Shown here piece after piece: positions 46,441 through 54,690 of a stretch of 64,000 nt of DNA. The stretch is from Rana temporaria (lineage: Eukaryota; Chordata; Amphibia; Anura; Ranidae), in assembly GCF_905171775.1 (NCBI RefSeq), contig NC_053494.1, positions 50,564,511 through 50,628,510 of the forward strand, given 5' to 3'. The notes beneath the pieces are model-generated. The model was not told the origin of the DNA. It saw only the letters and a list, made by a program, of their open reading frames with translations, and searched no databases. Position 1 is the stretch's first letter; every line of letters starts with the position of its first letter. The translations under genes and the position numbers were made by a program.

Positions 46441-46950
46441 TATATAGGTCCGATGAAAGCAGCGCACCTGCCATTTCAGCAAGAAGAGCCGGCGTGTCAA
46501 CATCGGGAGAAGTGAAGAAGATGATGTCACAGCCCGGAAGAAGAAGAATACGTCACAGCACGGAAGAAGAAGATAGACGTTCAGCGCTGAAGGAGAAGGC
46601 GCCGGACAGCTGAAGGAAGAACCGGGGTGCGCCGAGTCAACAGCGGAGAGCGGCGAACATAAAAGGAGACCCCCGGAGAGTTGAGAAGACCCCCCGGATA
46701 GCGGAGAAGACCCGTCGGGATAGCGGAAGAAGAAGCCCCTCCGCCGAAGACGCCGGAGGAAACCCGCCGGGGGTGGGGGCTTTTTTAAAAGCGACCCCCC
46801 CGACGGTGGAAGAGAACCAGACGGTGGCCCCCACCCACCCGAAGACGTCAAAGAAGAAGCTCCCCCTGGTAGAAGAGCTAATAAAGAAGACAGGGGGTGC
46901 CTCCGGAGCAGAAAAATAAATTATTTTAAAAACCCTTGTGTGGTGTGTTT
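46441..46950 (+). other. Candidate transcription unit, right arm of palindrome C
   Basis: CCTATATAGG (TATA at 46441) is followed by a purine-rich strand, with GTGTCAACATCG shared at the same place with palindrome A. AATAAA at 46915-46920 (a second at 46879-46884) and the GU-rich CTTGTGTGGTGTGTTT end it. The arm is about 85 bp longer than its mirror owing to a segment around 46735-46820. No long ATG-started frame stands out on the plus strand, so a non-coding transcript is more likely than a protein. Confidence 0.38.
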
Positions 46951-47664
46951 ATTAACTTTGACATTTTTCCTCCAGGTGAATGGTTAGGGGTACGATGTAC
47001 CCCATATCCATTCACTTAGGGTGGGGGGCCGGTATCTGGGGGCCCCCTTATTAAAGGGGGCTCCCAGATTCCGATAAGCCTCCCGCCCGCATACCCCGAC
47101 AACCAACGGCCAGGGTTGTCGGGAAGGGGCCCTGTCCTCATCAACACGGGGACAGGGTGCTCTGAGGTGGGGGGGCCGCAGTGCGCCCCCCTGTCCCAGA
47201 GCACCCAACCCCCCCATGTTGAGGGCATGCAGCCTGGTACGGCTCAGGGGGGGGGGGGGCGCTCGCTCGTCCCCACTCCCATTCCTGGCCGGCCGGGTAG
47301 CGTGCTTTGGATACGGGTCTGGTATGGATTGTAGGGGGACCCCCTACGCCGTTTTTTCGGCGTAGGGGGGGCTCTCCTTACAACCCATAACAGACCTAAG
47401 GGCCCGGTATGCTCCTGAGGGGGGAACCCATGCCGGATTTTTATTTAAAATACGGCGGGGACTTCCCCCTCAGGATTCATAACAAACGCCGCACACGTGT
47501 AGAATTGGCGGGAATCCAAGTCGGATCTCCCGTGGCTTCTATGACGGCTTTGTCTCTATCGTGGCAAGCCAGCTCGGCGCTGGCTCCCGCGATGGGGCTC
47601 GTAGGTGCTCAATCTCGCCGAGAAAGGGAGCGAGATTGACACAATATCGCGTGCACCTACTGTA

Positions 47665-48652
47665 AGTGGCTATTTTTGTGGATGCCAAAATGACTACCAG
47701 TGGTAATATGGTGTATAAAAATGTCAGATTGAAAAATCATCTGTTGAGAAAAGCAACTTTTTTGCTTGAAGTCTGTGCTCACATCAGAGGCCCTCCGGAC
47801 TTTTTGACAGCAGAATTTAGCAGCTTACACTAGAGATCTATTCTCTCACTGAGCACAGTAAACACATGGGGACAAACAGAAATAGAAAAAAAAAGCATGG
47901 GTGAAGGGAAACTTGCAGATTTCTTTACCCTACTGCTCTGGTATTACATCAGGTATGCCCGAAATCATCAAACCTGGGGAATTTAGGTAATTTCTTGCCT
48001 AATTAATGGCAGAGGCATTACCAGATTCTCCAGCGCACAAGCTTATCTCAGATTCTATTTTTTATCTGAGGAAAATAGGCCAGCTGTTCTCGTGGTTAAC
48101 ATTTGTACAGGGAAATCTACCCATTTTTCCAGACACTGTAATAATGCATAAAGGAGATAATACATGTGCAATTAAATCTGCAGATATTCAGAATTTTTTT
48201 TTAAATAAACTTTCTGCATATGAGGATAATCATATGCCCACATTGGTAAAATACTACTGGGGGAGCATCATTTTTAATCATTATTTATATTTATATTTAA
48301 ACATTGGTAAAATACTACTGGGGGAGCATCATTTTTAATCATTATTTATATTTATATTTAATAATATCCGTGGGGCTAACATTCTGATGATCTTAGAAAC
48401 CTTTGGTGAATAATAGCAAATCTGACAACAAGAAAGCAATTGAGCATCTGAAGAAAAAAATATCCAATTTTTTTTGTTGATGAAGATGCTGTTTGATGAA
48501 ATATATTTTCTAAAATAATTTCCTGCCACAAAAATGGATGAGTGGAGCATTGTCAGAAATTCTATGTCAGTTACAGCAAAACGAAAAGCTTTTGCACACT
48601 TTCAAAATTACAAATATCGCATTTGAACGTGTTAAAAGTTTAAGAAGTGATT
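47665..48652. other. No gene seen; contains an exact tandem duplication
   Basis: AT-rich sequence between palindrome C and the Gypsy element. A 110-codon frame at 48006-48338 covers the tandem duplication and has no recognised domain. CACATCAGAGGCCCTCCGG near 47770 looks like old repeat. Confidence 0.4.
48240..48361. repeat. Exact 61-bp tandem duplication
   Basis: Two adjacent copies of a 61-bp unit starting ACATTGGTAAAATACTACTG, with no differences. Either recent duplication or an assembly artefact. Confidence 0.97.
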
Positions 48653-48657
48653 CTCTG

Positions 48658-49298
48658 TGTTACGTACCTGGTTTCCAGAGTCTGATGCAGGGTAGCCTCT
48701 CTTACGACTCTGGTTCGTGAGCCACTGGATATGGGACAGCGGGCTCGGAGCACAGAGGGGTAGGAGTGCCGGGTGGTGATGTGTAGAAGCAGGTGGACGA
48801 ATACCTCTGGCAAGTAGATGCTGAACGTACAGCGGAGGATGGGTCAGCGACCCGCACAGAAGCTGCGACTACAGCGGCACAAGTTAGTAATAGTTCAGGT
48901 ATACCGGGAAAGCAGGGTCAAACAAGCCGGGTCATAACAGGTGATTGTGCAGAAAGATGACTGAAGAATGGTAGGTAAACAAGCAGGTGGATCTGGCAGC
49001 AGTGAAGTCAAGCAGGCGGATGGTCAAACGGAGCCGGGTCAGGATAGGAGAGATGAGAGGAGTCAGACAAGCTGGGTTCGGTGTTCAAATCAGGTTTCAG
49101 GTAGAGTGGTCAAAACAAGCCAAGTTCAGTGTTCAAATCAGGTTTCAGATAGCAAACAGGTCTCAGATAGGATCCACGTGAGAACTGCAGATCAGGCAGC
49201 AAAGACACTGTGCTGCTGAGGTGTTTAAATAGGCCAGCCTGCTGTTAATCACTGAAATCAGTCTGCACCATTAACCCTTAAGTGGCAGATCCATGACA
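48658..49298 (-). repeat. 3' LTR of the Gypsy element
   Basis: 641 bp, starting TGTTACGTACC and ending CCATGACA on the plus strand. Four substitutions against the other LTR: positions near 48718 (T/C), 49072 and 49079 (GCTGGGTTCG versus GCCGGGTTTG) and 49180 (G/C). The pol frame terminates just inside this LTR. Confidence 0.97.
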
Positions 49299-52200
49299 TT
49301 GCCCCCCCCCCCCAAGGGGCAGCCTCCGGATGCCCAGTCGGGCTTCTTTGTCAGGATGAGCAAGGAAAAAAGCACGTAACAACCTCTTGGCATGTATATT
49401 ACCTTCTGGCTCCCAAGAATTATCCTCTGGGCCGTACCCCTTCCATTTGACTAGGAATTTATTCTGGCCTTGTCGCTTCCTACAGTCCAAGATAGCTTCC
49501 ACCACGTATTCTTCCCAACCGTCAACCTGGATGGGTTCGGGAGGTCTGGATCCTCTGTTGGGAAAAGGATCGGCCACTGCAGGCTTGAGTAGAGAAACGT
49601 GGAACACAGGGTGAATTTTCAATGAGTCAGGCAAAAACAGTTCGTAAGAAGCTAAGTTGATTTTTCTTTTAACTGAAAATGGACCCAAAAACCTAGGTGC
49701 CAACTTTTTGGATGGGCAAGGTAATTTGAGATTACTTGTAGACAGCCATACCTGATCGTCTGGTTTCAGGTCCAAGTCACCCCTTCTTTTCTTGTCAAAA
49801 AATCTCTTGCTATCGGCCTGGGCTTTAGTTACTGCGTCGTGCAATAACTGATTGTTGCGTTGGAGAAAGTCCATAGTACTCTGCACAGCTGGAACTGCTG
49901 ACTCTGAAAAGAAATCTGGTAAAAATGTTAAATTAAAGCCATAATTAGAGAAAAAAGGGGATTGCCCAGTAGCTGAGTGATTGGTGTTATTATATGCAAA
50001 TTCTGCCAAAGGCAGCAGAGAGACCCAGTCGTCTTGAGAGAAGGCTGTGAAACACCTAATATATTGTTCCAGGGTTTGATTCGTCCTCTCTGTTTGCCCA
50101 TTAGACTGGGGGTGGTAGGCTGAGGACAAGGAAAGTTGAATCTGTAGTGTTTCACAGAGGGCTCTCCAGAAACGAGAAGTAAATTGGACTCCCCTGTCCG
50201 AAACGATGTTGGAAGGTACCCCATGTAGTCTAATGATTTCCTTGATAAACACGCGGGCCGTTTCTGCAGCAGAAGGTGTGTTTTTTAAAGGCAGGAAATG
50301 AGCCATTTTAGTAAAACGGTCCACGACAACAAAAATTGCGGTACATCCCTCGGAACGAGGAAGTTCAACAATAAAATCCATTGTGATCATCTCCCATGGT
50401 CGGTTAGGTACTGGTAAGGGTTTTAATAAACCCCAGGCTAGTTTTCGGGGTGTTTTATTTCGGTTGCATATCGGACAAGAACTGATGTAAGACTTGCAAA
50501 ATTCCTCCAAATTGGGCCACCAGAAGGTGCGTCGTACCAATTCTAGAGTCTTATTAACTCCAAAGTGACCTGCAAGTGGGTGATCATGAAGAAGTTTCAA
50601 GACTTCCACTCTAATGTTTTCTGGGACAAAAACCTGACTTCCTCTCCAAAACAGCCCGTTTCTGGAAGTTAGTGAGACATTAGAGGGTTTGGACGAATCG
50701 GAAGATGCTCCTCGGATCATGGAGATTAGGTCAGTGTGTAGGAGCAGGAAGTTGCCATCCGACAGGATGGTATCGGGAATAGAAGTATCCTTTGGGTTAT
50801 CGTACATTCTGGATAATGAATCCGGTTTAATGTTTTTGGATCCTGGTCGGAAGGTAATATGGAAACAAAAACGAGAAAAGAAAAGAGCCCAACGGGCTTG
50901 TCGAGGTTTAAGACGTCTGGCAGATTTCAAATACTCCAAATTCTTATGATCTGTGTAGATCAGTACAGGATGAATGGCGCCCTCCAATAGATATCTCCAT
51001 TCCTCTAGAGCTGTCTTAATGGCCAGTAGTTCTCGATCTCCTACATCATAGTTCTTTTCTGTGGGGGAAAGCTTTCGAGAGAAGAATCCCACTGGGTGTA
51101 TTAAATCTTTGTCCCCCAAGCGCTGAGAGAGAACGGCTCCTACCGCAACTTCGGAGGCATCGACCTCAAGAAAGAAAGGTAACGTTGGATTGGGATGTCT
51201 AAGGATCGGAGCTGAAGTAAAGAGTCTTTTTAAAATGTCAAAGGCCTTCTGCGCTTCAGGGTTCCAACAGAAACAAAGATTTTGTTTCGTGAGTTGTGTG
51301 ATAGGGGCCACAATAGCCGAAAACCCTCTAATAAATTTTCTATAGAAGTTTGCGAATCCAATGAAACGCTGCACCCCTTTTTTATCCAAGGGTGTTGGCC
51401 AGTCTAAGATTGCAGATACCTTCTTTTGATCCATCTCAATTCCTGTAGGGGAAATTACCAGGCCTAAGAATTGGATGGTTTGCTGTTCAAACTCGCATTT
51501 TTCAGCTTTCGCATATAAACTGTGCTGACGGAGGCGATCCAGAACCTTACAGACATGTCCTCGGTGCTCCTCCAAGGAACGGGAGAAAATCAGTATGTCA
51601 TCTAGATACACGATTACAAAAATGTCCAAAAAATCTCGGAATACGTCGTTGACAAAGTGCTGAAAAGTAGCGGGCGCGTTACATAGCCCGAAGGGCGTGA
51701 CCAAATATTCGTAATGGCCATAGCGGGTACGGAATGCTGTTTTCCACTCATGTCCATCCTTGATACGTATTAAATTATACGCTCCCCTTAGGTCTAATTT
51801 TGTAAAGATAACGGCAAATCTTAATTTTTGGAAAAGTTCAGGTATTAAAGGTAGAGGGTAACGATTTTTCACGGTGACTTTGTTGAGTTCCCGGTAGTCA
51901 ATACAGGGACGAAGAGTTTGGTCCTTCTTTGTGACGAAAAATATTCCGGCACCTGCTGGTGAAGTGGACAGGCGGATAAATCCCTTTTCCAAATTCTCGT
52001 CAAGGTAGATTTTTAATGCGTCTTGTTCTTTTTCAGAAAGTGGGAAAATTCGTCCGAAAGGGATCTCGGCCCCTGGAAGAAGATCAATCGGACAATCGTA
52101 CGGCCGATGAGGTGGAAGGGAATCTGCCCCTTTCTTACTGAAGACATCCAGAAATCCATGGTAGGGTTTGGGGATGGATTGAATCAAACTTGGGTCAGTG

Positions 52201-52946
52201 TTTAAGCACAGCAGGGCAGAAGATGGTTTAGGACGTTCGGGAAAACAGTGTTCCTGACAGTAATGAGATGGGAACGAAAGATTTTTAGATGTCCAGTCAA
52301 TCTGAGGATTGTGTACCTGAAGCCAGGGTATACCCAGGATTACTGGAAACAAAGGAGATGAAATGACGTCCAAAATTAAAAGTTCCTTATGATTGGATGA
52401 AGTAATAGCAGGTAAAGGAAGGGTCTCATGGGTCACTTGCCCAGACTTGATGTGTGAGCCATCAGCCAAAAAAACGGAAAGTCTAAAGTCCTTTGTGCGG
52501 ACGGGAATGTTATGCAGATCGGCAAATGAGGAATCGAAGAAACAACTGCATGCCCCTGAATCAACGATAGCGTTGACCGACACCGTCTTTCCCGGAAGCT
52601 GTAAGGAAAGGAAGAGAGCAAGATGGTTGGGGTTGGTAGTAATAGCAGAGATGTTATCAGGAACTGAAGAACGGAACTTACGTATTTTGACGGGACAATT
52701 GTGTACGTAGTGACCGGCCTCACCGCAATATAGACACAGGTTTAGCTGACGGCGGCGTGTGCGTTCTTCAGGTGGCAAGGTGGGTCGCATTACGCCTATT
52801 TGCATGGGTTCTGAAGTATCCATGGGTGGACCAGCAGAATTGGAAGAAACAGGTGGTGGAAAACGAGAAGGAGGCAAGGGAGCCCGGGTGGTGACCCAGA
52901 CTGGGCGACTCTGTTGAGAGGATCGTTCCGCTCGGCGTTCCCGTAG
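49278..52946 (-). CDS. pol: Nucleocapsid-Pol polyprotein with chromodomain
   Basis: Same frame as gag after the TGA, open to a stop inside the 3' LTR. There is no own ATG at its beginning; counting from the TTG at 52877 gives 1,199 residues. CCHC knuckle CLYCGEAGHYVHNC (48-61); aspartic protease VDSGA (D106); reverse transcriptase with YLDD (424-427); RNase H with D573, E616, D643; integrase HHCC (H766, H771, C801, C804) and catalytic D834, D894, E930 with the exact D-35-E spacing; GPF module (1065-1067); chromodomain about 1121-1158 with aromatic residues Y1124, W1145, W1155 present. All catalytic residues I can check are intact. The chromodomain probably directs integration to methylated-histone chromatin. 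Confidence 0.95.
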   Translation of the reverse strand, partial: LRERRAERSSQQSRPVWVTTRAPLPPSRFPPPVSSNSAGPPMDTSEPMQIGVMRPTLPPEERTRRRQLNLCLYCGEAGHYVHNCPVKIRKFRSSVPDNISAITTNPNHLALFLSLQLPGKTVSVNAIVDSGACSCFFDSSFADLHNIPVRTKDFRLSVFLADGSHIKSGQVTHETLPLPAITSSNHKELLILDVISSPLFPVILGIPWLQVHNPQIDWTSKNLSFPSHYCQEHCFPERPKPSSALLCLNTDPSLIQSIPKPYHGFLDVFSKKGADSLPPHRPYDCPIDLLPGAEIPFGRIFPLSEKEQDALKIYLDENLEKGFIRLSTSPAGAGIFFVTKKDQTLRPCIDYRELNKVTVKNRYPLPLIPELFQKLRFAVIFTKLDLRGAYNLIRIKDGHEWKTAFRTRYGHYEYLVTPFGLCNAPATFQHFVNDVFRDFLDIFVIVYLDDILIFSRSLEEHRGHVCKVLDRLRQHSLYAKAEKCEFEQQTIQFLGLVISPTGIEMDQKKVSAILDWPTPLDKKGVQRFIGFANFYRKFIRGFSAIVAPITQLTKQNLCFCWNPEAQKAFDILKRLFTSAPILRHPNPTLPFFLEVDASEVAVGAVLSQRLGDKDLIHPVGFFSRKLSPTEKNYDVGDRELLAIKTALEEWRYLLEGAIHPVLIYTDHKNLEYLKSARRLKPRQARWALFFSRFCFHITFRPGSKNIKPDSLSRMYDNPKDTSIPDTILSDGNFLLLHTDLISMIRGASSDSSKPSNVSLTSRNGLFWRGSQVFVPENIRVEVLKLLHDHPLAGHFGVNKTLELVRRTFWWPNLEEFCKSYISSCPICNRNKTPRKLAWGLLKPLPVPNRPWEMITMDFIVELPRSEGCTAIFVVVDRFTKMAHFLPLKNTPSAAETARVFIKEIIRLHGVPSNIVSDRGVQFTSRFWRALCETLQIQLSLSSAYHPQSNGQTERTNQTLEQYIRCFTAFSQDDWVSLLPLAEFAYNNTNHSATGQSPFFSNYGFNLTFLPDFFSESAVPAVQSTMDFLQRNNQLLHDAVTKAQADSKRFFDKKRRGDLDLKPDDQVWLSTSNLKLPCPSKKLAPRFLGPFSVKRKINLASYELFLPDSLKIHPVFHVSLLKPAVADPFPNRGSRPPEPIQVDGWEEYVVEAILDCRKRQGQNKFLVKWKGYGPEDNSWEPEGNIHAKRLLRAFFLAHPDKEARLGIRRLPLGGGGQCHGSAT
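49302..49313 (-). other. Polypurine tract of the Gypsy element
   Basis: Twelve G residues on the minus strand followed by CAA, directly before the 3' LTR. It would prime plus-strand DNA synthesis. Unusually it is pure G, and it is translated as the glycine run near the pol C-terminus. Confidence 0.85.
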
Positions 52947-53645
52947 TCATCGGTCGATCTGAACGGCTTTGTCAATCAGATCATCCAGGGTGTCAGGTAC
53001 CCCAATACGGGCCAATTCATCCTTTAAGGCTTCAGACAGACCTAAGCGAAATTGGTGGCGCAAGGCTGCGCTATTCCACTGGGTGTCCGCACTCCAGCGG
53101 CGGAAATCAGTAACATAGTCCTCCACTGCTCTACGCCCCTGTTGGAGAGCGAGTAAAGCAGCTTCAGCAGTAGCAGTCCTTTGCGGGTCGTCGTAGAGCT
53201 GTGCCATAGTCTGGAAGAAGTTTAGCAAAGTCTCTGTCTGGACACCGTTCTCCTCTAACAAGCAATGTGCCCAATTTTGGGGTTCCCCTTGGAGTAGGGA
53301 AATGACAAATCCCACTTTAGTGGCTTCCAAAGAAAAGGTTCGGGGTTGCAAAGCAAAGTATAACTGACATGCGTTTCGGAAGTCCCGGAACTTGGTTCGA
53401 TCCCCGGAGAATCGTTCGGGCATGGGAACCCTGGGTTCAGGTGGCAACATCACAACTGACGGACCCGCAGATGACGATGATCTAGCAGTGGATGCTGAAG
53501 TTGCGTCCCCAGAAGCTGATAAGTTCTGAACCTGCCCCTCCAATCTCAGGTAGCCATCTTGTAGGTTTTGAACGGCCTGGGTAAGTGATGCTAAGTGTTT
53601 ACACACCTCTTCCATAGCCGGAACTACACCTGCAGACTCTGTCAT
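52947..53645 (-). CDS. gag: Gag (capsid region), ends at an in-frame TGA
   Basis: 232 residues from an ATG only 13 bases inside the 5' LTR. N-terminal coiled-coil-like stretch (EEVCKHLASLTQAVQNLQDG), low-complexity Ser/Ala linker, then the Retrotrans_gag capsid domain (MPERFSGDRTKFRDFRNAC, then VISLLQGEPQNWA), ending near DLIDKAVQIDR. Capsid would package element RNA in cytoplasmic particles. The TGA at 52949-52947 comes before the CCHC knuckle, which normally belongs to gag, so this gag lacks its nucleocapsid unless the stop is read through. Related vertebrate genes (RTL and PEG10 families) derive from sushi-type gag. Confidence 0.9.
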   Translation of the reverse strand: MTESAGVVPAMEEVCKHLASLTQAVQNLQDGYLRLEGQVQNLSASGDATSASTARSSSSAGPSVVMLPPEPRVPMPERFSGDRTKFRDFRNACQLYFALQPRTFSLEATKVGFVISLLQGEPQNWAHCLLEENGVQTETLLNFFQTMAQLYDDPQRTATAEAALLALQQGRRAVEDYVTDFRRWSADTQWNSAALRHQFRLGLSEALKDELARIGVPDTLDDLIDKAVQIDR

Positions 53646-53646
53646 G

Positions 53647-53656
53647 GCTGCCTGAT
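53647..53656 (-). other. Self-primer binding site of the Gypsy element
   Basis: On the minus strand, two bases after the LTR, ATCAGGCAGC is exactly complementary to GCTGCCTGAT at 54201-54192 in the LTR, the predicted RNA 5' end. No TGG-starting tRNA-complementary site adjoins the LTR. Tf1 and sushi-like elements are known or predicted to prime reverse transcription from their own RNA 5' end in this way. Confidence 0.75.
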
Positions 53657-53658
53657 AC

Positions 53659-54299
53659 TGTTACGTACCTGGTTTCCAGAGTCTGATGCAGGGTAGCCTC
53701 TCTTACGACTCTGGTTCGCGAGCCACTGGATATGGGACAGCGGGCTCGGAGCACAGAGGGGTAGGAGTGCCGGGTGGTGATGTGTAGAAGCAGGTGGACG
53801 AATACCTCTGGCAAGTAGATGCTGAACGTACAGCGGAGGATGGGTCAGCGACCCGCACAGAAGCTGCGACTACAGCGGCACAAGTTAGTAATAGTTCAGG
53901 TATACCGGGAAAGCAGGGTCAAACAAGCCGGGTCATAACAGGTGATTGTGCAGAAAGATGACTGAAGAATGGTAGGTAAACAAGCAGGTGGATCTGGCAG
54001 CAGTGAAGTCAAGCAGGCGGATGGTCAAACGGAGCCGGGTCAGGATAGGAGAGATGAGAGGAGTCAGACAAGCCGGGTTTGGTGTTCAAATCAGGTTTCA
54101 GGTAGAGTGGTCAAAACAAGCCAAGTTCAGTGTTCAAATCAGGTTTCAGATAGCAAACAGGTCTCAGATAGGATCCACGTCAGAACTGCAGATCAGGCAG
54201 CAAAGACACTGTGCTGCTGAGGTGTTTAAATAGGCCAGCCTGCTGTTAATCACTGAAATCAGTCTGCACCATTAACCCTTAAGTGGCAGATCCATGACA
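53659..54299 (-). repeat. 5' LTR of the Gypsy element
   Basis: 641 bp, same length as the other LTR. In element orientation it supplies the promoter: TATTTAAA at 54232-54225, with the predicted RNA start about 30 bases on. An internal near-duplication, GTTCAAATCAGGTTTCAG, occurs twice within each LTR. Confidence 0.97.
54225..54232 (-). promoter_or_regulatory. TATA box of the Gypsy 5' LTR
   Basis: TATTTAAA on the minus strand. The base 31 positions downstream (54201) starts GCTGCCTGAT, so a normally spaced start site would put this decamer at the 5' end of the transcript. Confidence 0.7.
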
Positions 54300-54349
54300 C
54301 TCTGTTTGCCACAAAGCAATGCACCAGTTGAACATATTTTTTCATTATA

Positions 54350-54690
54350 AATTATGTCTAGACTGCGACATTGCGACTGACACATCGTACGCTTTTGACA
54401 CATTTTTGGGACCATTGACAATTATACAGCGATTAGTGCTATAAAAATGCACTGATTACTGTATAAATGTCACTGGCAGGGAAGGTGTTAACACTAGGGG
54501 GCGATCAAGGGGTTTATTGTGTTCCCTTACTGTGTTCTAACTAGAACACAGTGAGGGAACACAGTAAACCCCTTGATCGCCCCCTAGTGTTAACGCCTTC
54601 CCTGCCAGTGACATTTATACAATAATCAGTGCATTTTTATAGCACGAATCGCTAATCTGTAATCTGTAGGGGAGTTGGGACTAACTAGGG
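54350..54690. mobile_element. Head-to-head TTAACCACTT-family fragments forming a palindrome
   Basis: CACTGGCAGGGAAGGTGTTA (54471) returns inverted as TAACGCCTTCCCTGCCAGTG (54590-54609), with arms meeting near 54541 at CTGTGTTCTAACTAGAACAC. Each arm is the same part of the family (as in 4360-5359 near 4980). An inverted duplication of one element is more likely than two insertions. Confidence 0.75.

Larger units (their letters stand above)
45211..47662. mobile_element. Giant palindrome C (2,452 bp), complete with ends
   Basis: Starts CAGTAGGTG and ends CACCTACTG with TA at both edges (45209-45210, 47663-47664). The inner TGATATTGTG/CACAATATCG pair follows. Mirror coordinates sum to 92779 near the centre and about 92871-92875 farther out, so one arm carries an extra 85-90 bp. 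The outer modules (GAGCGAGCGCCCCCCC, CAACGGCCAGGGTTGTCGGG, GGCGTAGGGGG hairpins) are shared with A. CAGT ends with TA resemble Tc1/mariner-type insertion, but one copy cannot prove it. No transposase is encoded. Confidence 0.85.
48658..54299 (-). mobile_element. Young chromodomain Ty3/Gypsy retrotransposon (chromovirus, sushi-like)
   Basis: A full-length 5,642-bp element on the minus strand, bounded by two 641-bp LTRs (TG...CA) and a perfect 5-bp target duplication CTCTG (48653-48657 and 54300-54304). It carries gag, a CCHC knuckle, protease, reverse transcriptase, RNase H, integrase with a GPY/F module and a C-terminal chromodomain. The LTRs differ at four positions that I could find by eye. 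It has a polypurine tract, and a self-complementary primer site instead of a tRNA site. A single TGA interrupts the otherwise continuous gag-pol frame. Family assignment rests on the chromodomain and the self-priming design. Confidence 0.97.

Noticed and set aside
49387..52710. Plus-strand frames inside the Gypsy element
   Set aside because: Antisense shadows of the long pol frame.
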